This document shows, in pieces, positions 46,001 through 55,900 of a DNA stretch of 64,000 nt (its first letter is position 1; each line of letters begins with the position of its first letter). The notes beneath the pieces were generated by a model. It was not told where the DNA came from. It ran no database searches and was given only the letters and a program-made list of their open reading frames with translations. Made by a program: the position numbers and the translations under genes. The stretch covers positions 57,298,712 through 57,362,711 of the forward strand of contig NC_077224.1 of NCBI RefSeq assembly GCF_024763615.1, written 5' to 3'. The stretch is from Phlebotomus papatasi. Its lineage: Eukaryota > Arthropoda > Insecta > Diptera > Psychodidae.

Positions 46001-49000
46001 TCTTCACTTACAGACATTCCCGTGAAATTCTCAACTTCCTTCTCAATCATCTTTCACACAGTTATGAGTGTTTTTTTTTAATTTTATATTTTCTTCGTGC
46101 GTTTTGGAACAAAGAAGAGAACGGAATACACATTCTTCTCCTAAATTAATCCTCAATTAATCTATATATATTTTCTCTCAAGCAAAAGTGCAATAAAATT
46201 TGATAAATAGCCATGTATAATACTCTGAAGAATGAGCATCAGTTTTGGATGTCTATAAGCTCAAAATAAAATACCATTATAGGAGAGAAGTGATTAAAAG
46301 TGCTGAGATAATTGTAAGAATGAGCTAATGGTGATTGGTTCAAGGATGATTCAGGGAAAATTGACCTCTGAAGGCTTCAAAATAGCCATTTGTTAGTCAA
46401 ATTTTCACTTTTCTGCTCTTTTATTTTGGCATTTCCTATGATGAATGCTTTCGGTAGGATCGACACATTTCAAGACATTTCACATAAATCACTTTGAAAA
46501 AAAAAAGTATTTTATAGACTTGTGCGGAATGTGGTGTTGATCTTTTTTACCTTTCGCGAAAAACGAAAATAATTAGGCTATTTTGTGAAGAGATAATTAA
46601 AAGTTATACAGTCATAAAGCAACAGGTTTTCCCACATCGTGTCTAGCTCATAATTTAAAAGTTATCGATATCTCAAACTGCAAAAATTCTTGAATCAACA
46701 TTCTGTTAGTCGTTTTTATTGGTGTGTCTTAAAAACCACCATATACATAATATAAAATGTTTGGCGAAAAGGAAAGGAATCTCTCACGGATTTCTTCACT
46801 TTTCCACGCAATGTCTCATCGTAAGACCACCAAAAGAATTTTTCAGTCATGTTTCTCTCATTAATTGTCCAGAGCATTAAAGAGAGGCGCAGACAAGAAT
46901 AACAAAAAAAAAAAAAAGAGAATCATATCCGGCAATTGAAATATTCTCTATAATGCTTATATGTCTCTTTTTTTTATAGTATCAAGTCTCTCTGCTTGTG
47001 CTCTGTGACCACGGAAGAAAAATGAGAAAGAAAAATTGTTGGACATATCGTTTAAATAATTTTCAATTCCCCCCTTTCACTATCATTTCGACGAGATGAT
47101 TACAGCTTTGAAATTTATTTGCTGATACAATTTTTGTAGTGAGGAAGTTTTCGATAGTGTCCAATTATGCTGTTGGACAATTTCAAAACACGCTCTCAAA
47201 TGCTACACAGAGTCTTGTTTCCATTGAATCTTGCAATAACATTATATGAAGTAAAAGAGCACATCTACAGATCTGTACTGAAAATGACGTTGCGGTTTTT
47301 TTAACTTAAAAAAATCTGGAGGAAATAATTTTTTTCAACTTTATTCTATATGCCTAATATATTTGAATTGATTAATCAAGGGATATAGGGTAATTGTACC
47401 AAATTTCGGATAGCTTGCAATTTCGACCACTTCTAAAGATTATACAATGCAAAAAGTAACAAAAATATCACTTCGACGAACGAGATGACGTGAAAAAGAC
47501 TGAAAGAATTCCAGAAGGGCAAGGCACTATGATAATCAAGGTGGCCGAAATATTTCCCAAAGCTATGCCTATATTTTTATTCATTTTAAAATGTATTAAG
47601 AATGATTTTAGAAAAAAAACAAAGACGGTAAACTATCTACAAGGTTCCAAGCAACATTCCTTAAAACGAAGTAGCATAAAATTCAATTTAGGGTAAAATG
47701 AGGTATTTTGGAACCATTTGTAATTTGGGACAATTGAGACTTTCTTATTGTTTCAGATGAGCAAAGAGAAAACAAAGACCGCGAATTAGAAGAAAAAGGC
47801 GATTAAGAAGAACAGAAACGGCTTTTCTTCCTTTTGAATTTCTAAAACGATGAGAGAATCACAAATGTTCCAAATTGTAAATGGTTCCGAATTACCCCAG
47901 TTTACCCTATATTAAAAATATTGAATTTCGAGCTTAAGTCTTTGGCGCTTACATGCAACTATGCTAAAATTTGGTACAGTTATATTATAGACTCTTTAAG
48001 ATTACGTTTTTCTAAAAATTTACCCAAAATTCCTAATACTTCCTAGGTCCATTTTTCAACCAGATTTTCTATGTTTAAAAAAAACACTTGGAATAAATTT
48101 GCATAGGATTCGGAAATATGAAAACATATTCCTTGTTCGATTCATTTAACAGGTTCGTACACTTCAAGAGGTTCATGAAGACTCTCTATGGTAAAAATTT
48201 GAAGTCTCTATCCCTTTTATCTTAAAAATACTTGATTTGTGACTTCTGCCCTAGTGTCCCTACTAATTCGTAATTATTCTCAAGACGCTTTCAGAATTTC
48301 TTAAACATAACCAAAAAATGGATTTTAGGTCTCTTGGCACAAGAACTTAAATTTAAAGAGATTCAAAAGTTTTTAGTTTAATTTACTCAAAGAGTTAAAT
48401 CACTGAGAAAGAAACGGTGCGATAAACTTTTCTTCCTCATAACTTTAACACTTTTTAGATGTAAAAATATATTAACATTTTTTAATGTTAATTTTACACC
48501 TTTTTAAAGGTAAAAATAACATAAAAAGGGTAAGTTTAACCCCTAATACACCTAAAAAGCATAATATTTACACCGATTTCGGATCAATAATGCAGGGTAA
48601 AATTAACATTTCCGGAATGTTATTTTAACTTTTTCGGATTTCTCAGTGATGGAAGAGCGTTTTTTAAAGCAAGTGTTTTGGGTTAGAATCCACTTCAATT
48701 GGATCTTAAGGTGATCTATCGTTTCCAAAATCCAAATTGCTTGATTGGTTACAGGATCTTTTTCTAAGCAAAGATCCAATGTAGTTCCTTAAGGATGTTG
48801 TATAACATTATTATTTTTTCCCATTGTTTTCAAATTGCAAATATACTGAAATTTCCTGGACAAGGGAAAGCTTTCAAGTTTTGCACACATTCCGCCTTCG
48901 AACACTTCAAATTTTGCCCATTTCTTTAATGAATCTGACTTAATTTTTTAGGAATTGTGTGACTTAATACTAGCAATAAAAATACATTGCCATCACTGAG

Positions 49001-50281
49001 AAAAAAAGAGGGCGCGATTAACTTTTTTTCTTCAGAACTTTAACACTTTTTAAGTGTGAAAATATATCAACATTTTTAATGTTAATTTTACACATTTTTA
49101 AGGGTAAAATTAACATGAAAAAGGTTTACTTTAACCCCATATACACCTAAAAAGGGTAATATTTACACCGATTTTGGATCAATACTGCAGGGTAAAATTA
49201 ACATTTCCGGAATATTATTTTAACTTTTTCGTATTTCTCTCAGTGAGGTCACATTCATTAAAGGAACTTGGGAAAAATATGAAGTGTTCGAAGCCAGAGT
49301 GTATGAGAAGCCTGAAAACCTTCTCCTACTGATCTTATATTGATTTTAGACGTTTTTAGAATTAAAGTGACATAGAGAGGTGATAAAGCAACCAAAAGGA
49401 TAGCCTTGGCTTTGCTATCATTCATGACTTATAGTATAGCACTATCATTTAATCCACTGAACTGTTGTGAATTGAAGACATGTCGAAAGGGAGAAAAGAA
49501 CGGCCAATCTTAAATAGAAACTTGTATTTGATTTGGCCCCAGTGATGGTGAGATTAAGTCACTTATACACACCCATTTGCTGGTCGATAAATCCGTGGGA
49601 ATATCTGTAATTTTCTTGCATACACCGCCAAGATAATGGGTGTGCAAGAAGAAATATACAAGAAAATGACTTGCTCTAGCAATAATTATATAAAAGATGT
49701 AGGCAAGTGGACAATTTTGCTTTATATTTTGCGCATGGTGCTAGCTAAATTCTTCTTTTTTTTTCGCAAAAGCGTCTTTTGCACCGCGCGAGCTAAAAGG
49801 TGGACTTTTTTTCTTCCACCTGGTGCTGATCATTCAGTTGCCGTGAGAGATCTATTCGTGGGCCAAAAACCTCCGTGAAACCTGATTGTGACTAATATTT
49901 TTGCAATTTCGTTGCCTTATGCAAATTTTAATTTTTTTTTATTTTTGAAGAGTAAAACATGAAGAAAAGTTGAGGGAACTTTGGGATAGAATAAGAGATA
50001 ATAGCACTTGAGGTATGCAGTATAAAAAAGAAATAAATATCGTGCAGACTCTCCCATGAACTTACAATTTGACTAATTTCTGTTATTGGTACATTTGGCT
50101 GTGGTGATGGAGACTCCTGCGATGATTGCTGCTGATGGTTGTTCTGTGATTTACGTGGCGGTGTAGGTGGTGGTAGGGTAATTGGATGAACGTTCACGTT
50201 GCACTCTTTGGAATTTCTATTTGGTGAAATTCGTGCTGGGAAACTCAGGGTTTTTGTCCACTGTGAGAGACTTCGTACCAT
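36098..50281 (-). CDS. Traf4: TRAF4-type TNF-receptor-associated factor, RING-less, complete spliced CDS
   Basis: TRAF4 is a cytoplasmic adaptor that binds receptors and junction proteins through its C-terminal TRAF (MATH) domain; in flies it feeds JNK and junction remodelling. Exons 50066-50281, 40538-40642, 40306-40467 and 36098-37027 (minus strand) are all phase 0 and give 470 residues. Residues 1-72 are a Pro/Ser/Gln-rich leader with PPPTPPRK, an SH3-ligand-like motif. About 85-275 are TRAF-type zinc fingers (for example CIHHKQGCKW through HLNTC, and CPNKCG). About 284-312 is a short coiled coil. About 314-470 is the MATH domain (LLWKVTDW, YGYKLQASMFLNG, FVKDDTIFLRVKV). No RING domain is present, as in Drosophila Traf4. 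The first intron is 9.4 kb. The direct join of exon 1 to exon 2 is inferred. Confidence 0.9.
37115..37638. mobile_element. TTAA-flanked element family 2, copy without insertion
   Basis: TTAA then CTCTTTAACGACGAGACAC at the left; TGTCCTTAAAGGG then TTAA at the right. A close relative at 61346-63685 carries the 1.8-kb element inside it, so this copy is its empty-site reference. It is non-coding and about 516 bp between the TTAAs. Confidence 0.85.
37766..38017. mobile_element. CACTGAG MITE, copy 1
   Basis: It starts CACTGAGAAAAAAGAGGC and ends GGATTTCTCATCTCAGT. The interior is rich in TTAATGTTAATTTTACAC and GGGTAAAATTAACAT words shared with copies 2 and 3. Confidence 0.8.
38251..38955. mobile_element. 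700-bp element with CACTCAGAAAAA ends and AGAGTTAA microrepeats
   Basis: The ends are CACTCAGAAAAATAATCG and TTTTTTCTTAGTG. The interior repeats GAGTTAAAATAACTC-like palindromes and CGAAAAAGAGTAA in both orientations (for example 38296-38320 versus 38866-38895). It resembles the CACTGAG family in its ends and in having dense internal palindromes. Confidence 0.6.
40306..40467 (-). CDS. Traf4: Traf4 exon 3: TRAF-type zinc finger
   Basis: The acceptor CATTTTTAG precedes GCCCATCTC at 40467. The 54 codons read AHLNTCKHDAVRCPNKCG to FTGQGLE. The donor is GAG followed by GTGGGT. Confidence 0.92.
40538..40642 (-). CDS. Traf4: Traf4 exon 2: first zinc finger
   Basis: The acceptor CTTTTCAG precedes ATCTATCCCG at 40642. 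The 35 codons read IYPDPDSEKAIMGSL, then VFCIHHKQGCKWSDELRKLK, matching the TRAF4 block IYPDPE followed by the CIH finger. The donor is AAG followed by GTAAAA. The 70-bp intron to exon 3 is 40468-40537. Confidence 0.93.
41242..41454. mobile_element. 213-bp hAT-like MITE, array of CGGGATCCCG palindromes
   Basis: The ends TAGGGTTTCCAAAATCCCGG and CCGTATTGGAAACCCTA are inverted repeats. The flanks TATTTGAC and ATTTGGAC look like an imperfect 8-bp target duplication, as made by hAT transposases. The interior is a series of GGGATCCCGGGAT-like palindromes, far richer in GC than the surroundings. Confidence 0.8.
41483..41615. repeat. GCCGAGAGAC MITE, copy 1
   Basis: The inverted arms ACCTAGGGCTTAAGCCGAGA and CTCTCGACTTAAGTCGTAAG flank about 70 bp. 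The right end is GTCTAGGGCATAAG. Three more copies lie at 55150, 55349 and 57985. Confidence 0.75.
42927..43138. repeat. foldback MITE, TAGGGGAAA ends, TTCGTACGATCCCAA subfamily
   Basis: The left end TAGGGGAAACTGCCCATGC and TTCGTACGATCCCAAAC is mirrored by TGGGATCATACGAAGCATGG and AACTTTCCCTTA. Its sister copy is 60659-60894. Confidence 0.8.
47396..47985. mobile_element. TAGGGTAA element, copy with nested MITE
   Basis: The left end TAGGGTAATTGTACCAAATT and most of the interior match 51095-51525. The right end (CATGCAACTATGCTAAAATT and on) follows an insertion at 47691-47907. The right terminus is decayed. Confidence 0.75.
47691..47907. mobile_element. MITE with GGGTAAAATGAGG ends, nested
   Basis: The left end GGGTAAAATGAGGTATTTTG and GAACCATTTGTAATTTGG is mirrored by CCAAATTGTAAATGGTTCCG and CCAGTTTACCC, flanked by TA on both sides. 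It splits the 47396-47985 element; the copy at 51095-51525 lacks it. Confidence 0.8.
48400..48649. mobile_element. CACTGAG MITE, copy 2
   Basis: TCACTGAGAAAGAAACGG at the left and GGATTTCTCAGTGA at the right. The interior closely matches copies 1 and 3. Confidence 0.85.
48866..49322. repeat. foldback element interrupted by a CACTGAG MITE
   Basis: The arm 48866-48950 (AAGCTTTCAAGTTTTGCAC and CTTCGAACACTTCAAATTTT) is mirrored at 49247-49322 (GAAGTGTTCGAAGCC and GAGAAGCCTGAAAACC). The MITE 48993-49246 fills the centre. 3411-3480 carries a related half. Confidence 0.75.
48993..49246. mobile_element. CACTGAG MITE, copy 3, nested
   Basis: TCACTGAGAAAAAAAGAGGG at the left and TATTTCTCTCAGTGA at the right. 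It lies in the centre of the foldback element 48866-49322, so it is the younger of the two. Confidence 0.85.
50066..50281 (-). CDS. Traf4: Traf4 exon 1: N-terminal Pro/Ser/Gln-rich leader, no RING
   Basis: On the minus strand ATG at 50281 opens MVRSLSQWTKTLSFPARIS and continues through PPPTPPRKSQNNHQQQ and NVPITEISQI to a strong donor (ATT then GTAAGT). The 72 codons end in phase 0, matching exon 2. An in-frame upstream ATG at 50323 would add 14 residues; I chose the inner one because the composition changes there. The coding look and donor are convincing, but membership in Traf4 rests on phase, order and distance. Confidence 0.7.
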
Positions 50282-51094
50282 TTTTGTCTCTTCACTTGAT
50301 TTATTTGTTCTAAGATATCTCAATAAGTCCCCGCGGAAGATGGGCTATATATCTCTTTTCCGCTTAAAACTGACACAGTTCACTATTTAGTCGTAAAATT
50401 CACTGGAATTCCTGAGACACTCGCGACTTGAATCTCCATTCAAATATTGACACGACAAAAAAATTGTCCCCTCAAATGTTTTCTTCAATGAGAAACTTTT
50501 CTAAGTGCGTCTTCACTGGTGAATGTTTCAGAAGCAACTGATTTTCTTCCCGTGACTGTGGGCTTCGAGAGGTTCCAATGAGGCAGCAGTGGTTAACTCG
50601 TTTGAAGAGGGGAAAAAGTAGCTTGTATTCCAACAGCTCACAAACAGTGACGAATTGGGAGGATTTGCCTCTGGGTAGTTGTTTTATTTTTTTTTAACAA
50701 CATCCCTCTTGAAATCCCTCTTGACTTGCTCATTTGTCCTGGACGTCCTCTGGGAACACGTGTTGGCCATAGAATGCTTGCTGTGGCAATTAGAAGCATT
50801 TCCTAAGGGCTATTTCTCAAGAAAGATTAGGAATCTTTCTCACTTTCTATTTTGCACTTCCTTAGAAGAGGACTTGAAAGATTGTTTTCTTATTGCATCT
50901 TGAATATTTTTATAAAATTGCTTTAGAAAAATTTAAAAAATAATAATAAGCTGTTTGTTTTCATTGCAGGGATTATATTTTTAAGGATGTAAACTCCACA
51001 GGCCCCTTCCTCATTGACAATAAACTTATGAACCAAACGCCAAAACATTCTACAACTTTATTTGGTGAGTTATATTTTGAAGAAAAAAAACGGT

Positions 51095-51525
51095 TAGGGT
51101 AAGTGTACCAAATTCCGGCCAGCTTGCAATGCCGGTCACCTTTTTTGTACCTCGAATTTCCATGAATTTTTAGTTTTACATACTCTAGAAATTATACAAT
51201 GCAAAAGAATAACAGAAAATGTAGTTTCGACAAACGAGATAACGTGAAAAAGACATAGGAAGAATTCCCGAAGGGCAGGGAACTATGAGAATGAATGTGG
51301 CCGAAATAGGGCACCAAAGCTATGTCTACATTTTTATTCATTTTAAAATGTATTAAGAATGATTTCAGAGTATAAATAAAGACGATGAAGTGTCTACAAG
51401 GTTCCAAGCAACGCTCCTTAAGAAGAAGGAATAAAAAAATCAATTTGTATTAAAAATATCCCATATCAAACATGAGACTTTGGCGCTTGCATGCAACTAT
51501 GCCGAAATTTAGCACATTTACCCTA
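51095..51525. mobile_element. TAGGGTAA element, uninterrupted copy
   Basis: TAGGGTAAGTGTACCAAATT and CCGGC at the left are mirrored by GCCGAAATTTAGCACATTTA then CCCTA. The interior aligns by eye with 47396-47690 and 47908-47985. It is 431 bp and non-coding. Confidence 0.8.
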
Positions 51526-51869
51526 CGAGTAATTAATTTTTGTTTTATTGGCTGACAGTTAACATTACATTTTCGCAATTACGTAGAATTAACAAGATGA
51601 TTAAAGGTAGATATAAATCCTCTCTCCCTGATGTGTCCAAACATAAAAAAAAAACAAAAGTTCTTGTGTGTTAAGCTTTGTGTACTATATTCTCATTTAT
51701 CGTAAAACATAAGTGGCTATATGTTTTTTTTTCAATTTTTTCAAGTGATTTTCTAAATTTTGGGTAAATACCTTATCTGATATTACCAAATGTGGTATAA
51801 TTGGATCGTTGTCGATTCCGTTTGTCGATATCTCTCTCTGTGTTCTCTCTCTAGAAGTGCTTATAGGAC

Positions 51870-52265
51870 AAAGAGGACGTGCTGCTCACGAAAATCGATT
51901 TTTATCGCATATGACATGACATTCGTGATCTATGGGTGTCGAAATGTGTAAATCCAAAATTTGGGTATGATCTAACGAGGCCAGGGGTGCAATGATAACT
52001 TTTCGACACTATCGAATCGATAGTATCGATAAATCTATATCTGTTAGATTAAGTGATTATCGGCTTTTTTACGGACTGTTGGGTCATTCCTTACGACATT
52101 CTTAGAAGAATGAGGCTGTTGATAAACAACTACATTACTTACAGGAAGTACAGGTATCGTTTAAAATTTTCAGAATCGACAGTCGATAGTATCGAAAATA
52201 AGTTATCATGTCACCCCAGGTTTCACCTCGGACCACAAAAGCTGAGACAATTCTCTAAAATCTAT
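51870..52265. repeat. fragment of the 1.8-kb element superfamily, split by a MITE
   Basis: ATTCGTGATCTATGGGTGTC and CCAAAATTTGGG here, and TTTCACCTCGGACC after 52220, match 58508-58590. The insertion 51981-52220 divides the match. Confidence 0.5.
51981..52220. mobile_element. 240-bp MITE with ATCGATA motifs, nested
   Basis: The left end CCAGGGGTGCAATGATAAC with TTTTCGACACTATCGA is mirrored by TCGATAGTATCGAAAATAAG and GTTATCATGTCACCCCAGG. It holds TATCGATA (52024-52031), the DREF-type octamer. Confidence 0.75.
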
Positions 52266-54120
52266 AGTACACTTACTTTACTTAAGATATGAAAATTGGT
52301 ACAGTCTCAAATCAGCTAACTTTAGTACAAGCATGCACTAAAGTTTTTTAAAAGCATTTTTTAGTACATTCATGTACTTTGAAATTAGTAAGAATATTTG
52401 AAGTTTTTCAAAGGAATCATTACCCTTTTTTTAGTAATCATAATCCAAGATTTAATTTTTGCTAATTTTATTCCGACTGTAAAATTGGTGCCTGCAACTG
52501 TGCTAATGTACATTTCACATTGCTTGCATCATATTTGTGAGTTCTGTGAACATCTGCCTCCCAGTTGGTCTCTGTTGGTAACTATTTTATTTGTGTTTTG
52601 CTGAAGAATTGAATTTGTATTCTCTGTGTGAGAGCCTAGGAGAGAGAAATGATGATTTTTGTGTGATTCACGATTTTCTATGAGATTAATGGGATAGAGA
52701 GAAATGTCTCTTTTACAAAAGGACTTGAAAATTATCTTTCGATCTTCAGCAGGAAATGCTGTTTTTTTTTTGTTGTTACTCCTTCTCAGAACAACAACTA
52801 AAAATTTATCTCCAGTGAGTTTGGGGTATTAAAAAAATTCTTGTTGATTATGGAGAAATTTGTAGTTGAGATAAAAATTCGGAGATCTCGAGAGTCCGTT
52901 GGAAGGAAAGAGCATGGTGGTTGGCGAATGAACAATGGGAATGTACGGAGGAAGTTTGTAATTTTTCCTGGGATATGGAATGCGGGGGGATAGGCCTTTA
53001 GTATGGCAAAATGCATGGGGTAGATACAAATTGAAGGATGGACGGAAAGAAGACAGATGTTGTCTGAAATACGATATTTTATCGAATGCTATGTATCGAA
53101 TTGTACCACAAAAGCCCATCGCATTGCACATACTCAACAATCTTATTTACTCTCTTAGCAATTTCTACTTTGTAAGTCTTCTCCCAAAGAGGATGGATGA
53201 TATTTTGCCTCATACTTATAGAGATCATTGAACGAAAGCAAAAAAAAAAAAACAGAGTTAAAAGATGGAAAAGATGCTCAATAAGTCAAATAACGCATTT
53301 TCTCAGATCGAGTGTTTCTGGCTATCAAATTGAGACCTCAAGTAGCTTCCAAGACTGTGTTAATTTGCTCCAATGCAGAACAATTTTTATCGGAGTACTC
53401 TAATACAGATTCATCTTAAGAAGGAGGAGAAAAAAATGAACTTCTTCTATATTGTAAGATTTACAAGCATGTTTCTCTATCTTTTCACTCATTTGGCTAA
53501 CAGTACAAGAATTAACGGATTTTTTTGTCTTGCTGATTTAAGAATAATACGAGAGAAAGAGGAAAAAGATAAATATGCAATAGATATATTTGTACATAAA
53601 TGCACATTTTGAGACAACTCCAGAACCGGCTTCTATATCTCTTTGCCCACTGTAATGTACAATAAAGCAGTAACAAAAGAATTTTGCATTCTGCCGGAGG
53701 AAATGTCTTGGACGGAGGCTTTCTCGTTGCTGCTCTTTTGGTGCCATTCCACCGATCGCGATCTTATGTTGTGGAGTGAGTGAAACAACGTGGATAAAAG
53801 AAGGAGAAAAGCAAGGTCGAAGAAGGCCACAATGATGAGAGAGAGAATTGTACGGTGTTGCTGATATTCAAGAAGGGGCCATTCATTCAAAAGATTGCTA
53901 CGCTTGTTATGCTAATGCCATGCAATACCGAGAACAAGTTTACCGATTTTAGAAAGCATTAGATATAGGGCTAAAGCCTTAAGTACATTCATCACCGTTA
54001 AATTCTCTAAAGTAGAAAATTCCATTGAAGCACTAGCAAAATTTCTTATGACCCAAAGATGACTTGCATCATAGAATGATCGCTCTACCACTTAATTGGA
54101 TTCCCTCATTAAATCCTTAT

Positions 54121-55001
54121 ACACCGAGAAAAATTTGGATGGTATTTTCTACAAATCGTGTCTTTAAATTCTACTGCCTCAAAAGATAGTAGAAAATACC
54201 ATCCTCCATAGATACTTTCCTTTAGAATCTACCATCTTGACATTTTAAAATTTACTATCCTATGGATAGTAAATTCTAACAGCCGGATGGTAAAATCTAC
54301 TATCCTCCTTTAAATTTTACATTGACCTCTCTTAGATTCTAATATCCGGGAAGTAAATTTTACTGGCCGCATATTTGATGTTAAAATTTAACTGGAAGAT
54401 AGTAAATTTTAACGGAGGATAGTAATTTGGATTGAAATTACTATCCAAGCCAGTAAAATTTGCCATCCTGCTGTTAGAATGTCATTTTGGAATATCGTGT
54501 GTGCCGATGCAACGGTTCCCGATATGCTTTGAATACATTATAGCAATTCGTGGCGCAGCTGGAAGATGCTGGACTGTCATCACAAAGGTCGCGTGTTCAA
54601 ATCTCGGCTGAGTCGTCAATGTTGGAAAAAGATTTTCACGCATCAAAATGGCTTGAAATACAGAGAATGTCATCCAGGAAGGGCCCCAAGCCCTCAAACA
54701 ATGGCCAAAAATCAATGAAAATAAGGAAAAATAAATTTTTCCTACATTTTTCATTCTAATATCCGGCTAGTAAAATTTACTATCCTGCCAGTAAAATTTA
54801 CCATCCGGATAGTAAAATCTAATATCCGGGGATATTAGAATTTACCATCCGGCTATTAGAATTTACTATCCATGCAATAGATTCTACAATTTTTGACAGT
54901 CCAATTTAATATCGCGTTTGCTGGGTGACTTTTTTACTATCCGGCCATTAGAATTTTGTATGGAGGATGGTAAATTTTACCATCCACATTTTTCTCGGTG
55001 T
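54121..55001. mobile_element. foldback element, ACACCGAGAAAAATT ends, TAGTAAAATTTACTATCC array
   Basis: ACACCGAGAAAAATTTGGAT at the left is mirrored by ATCCACATTTTTCTCGGTGT at the right. The interior is a dense array of the palindromic word (GG)ATAGTAAAATTTACTATCC and variants in both orientations. A tRNA-like SINE interrupts the array. Confidence 0.85.
54480..54752 (+). mobile_element. tRNA-derived SINE
   Basis: A Pol III A-box (TGGCGCAGCTG, 54551-54561) and B-box (GTTCAAATC, 54594-54602) stand 32 bases apart as in a tRNA. A tRNA-like head (54549-54615) is followed by an unrelated body and an A-rich tail ending near AAAATAAATTTTTCCT. It is not a functional tRNA: the cloverleaf stems are poor and there is no recognisable anticodon arm. 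The 5' boundary is uncertain (54480-54549). It lies inside the foldback element 54121-55001. Confidence 0.75.
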
Positions 55002-55149
55002 AGTCAACGCGAAAGTTTTAGGGTCCAAATCGACTCATTGTGATCCTCGAGAAAATATAGCCTGTAAAATATGCAAAGGATTAGGTAAAGAAATTTTATG
55101 CAAATGACAAGGATCTCTAATCGAGGACCTGAAAACCCGGAGTGTATGG

Positions 55150-55277
55150 TCCTTGACAAACCTCAGGATTAGCCGAGAGATGGCTTAGCGTAATTATACT
55201 CGAAATAATGGTTAATCTACATTTCCTTATTTCCCACTAAGCGGTCTCTCGGTTTAAGACGTAAGTCTATCAAGGAA
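55150..55277. repeat. GCCGAGAGAC MITE, copy 2
   Basis: TCCTTGACAAACCTCAGG and AGCCGAGAGATGGC at the left; GTCTCTCGGTTTAAG and CTATCAAGGA at the right. Confidence 0.75.
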
Positions 55278-55348
55278 CCATGACAGTTTGGGATATATCT
55301 TTACTGTACAATTTTACAGACTATATTTTTTCGATGATAAGCCTAAGA

Positions 55349-55482
55349 GCCTTGACAGACCTGAGGATTAGCCGAGAGACGGCGTAGCGTAATTATATTA
55401 GAAATAGTGGTCAAACTACATTTCCATCATTCTCCATTAAGTCGTCTCTCGGCTTAAGTCGTAAGTGTGTCTAGGGCATAAG
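55349..55482. repeat. GCCGAGAGAC MITE, copy 3
   Basis: CTTGACAGACCTGAGGATT and AGCCGAGAGACGGC at the left; GTCTCTCGGCTTAAG and GTCTAGGGCATAAG at the right. It is only 70 bp from copy 2 and in the same orientation. Confidence 0.8.
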
Positions 55483-55664
55483 TCTATTTCGGTCCTTACT
55501 TACATAAATATCATTGGTTGCATCGACCGTTGTCGTATCTGAATATCCTTTGTATCAGCATTTCGTGAAAGAGACGACGCGACGTTTGCGTCATCGTTTG
55601 AATGAAACGCAGATGCAAATTAAATGCAGATACACTGATCAATGCAATCGACTATACGTTTTCA

Positions 55665-55900
55665 TCATCATAATCATCATTTTCAACCGCTTATCCCTAT
55701 TGGGGTCGCGGGTCCATGACATCCAATTTAGCAGCCCACGCTTGTCAATCCTTTTCCACTTCAGGAAGGTGATCGGGTTCGATTCCAAGGCGCTCCAAGG
55801 CAAGATCCTGAATTTGATTCAGCCACCTTGACCTAGATCTGCACGGAAATCGAGGTCTCCTAGAAGGCCCGTAATACTTCTGGAAACTGTCAAGATAGTG
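55665..55900 (-). mobile_element. possible LINE 3' fragment
   Basis: CCGCTTATCCCTATTGGGGTC and GCAGCCCACGC read on the minus strand give the frame DLALERLGIEP, then EVEKDWQAWAAKLD. This looks like the degenerate C-terminal tail of a non-LTR reverse transcriptase (an E/D-K-D-x-x-x-W motif). It is a short remnant with no other domain, and the identification is tentative. Confidence 0.35.

Larger units (their letters stand above)
40643..50065 (-). other. Traf4 intron 1 (9.4 kb), repeat-filled
   Basis: The donor ATT followed by GTAAGT (minus, 50065-50060) pairs with the acceptor at 40643. It contains the CGGGATCCCG element (41242-41454), a GCCGAGAGAC MITE (41483-41615) and a TAGGGGAAA MITE (42927-43138). 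It also holds the TAGGGTAA element with a nested MITE (47396-47985) and two CACTGAG MITEs, one nested (48400-48649, 48993-49246). 43200-47390 is otherwise AT-rich with no gene that I can support. Confidence 0.7.

Noticed and set aside
49636..49878. 80-codon plus-strand frame in Traf4 intron 1
   Set aside because: Poly-Phe and Lys runs and no homology that I can recognise.
52829..53140. 103-codon minus-strand frame as a gene
   Set aside because: No recognisable motif, overlapping frames on both strands are equally open, and there are no clear splice or promoter signals.
54549..54615. Functional tRNA gene
   Set aside because: A and B boxes are present, but a good cloverleaf and anticodon arm are not; the flanking body marks it as a SINE.
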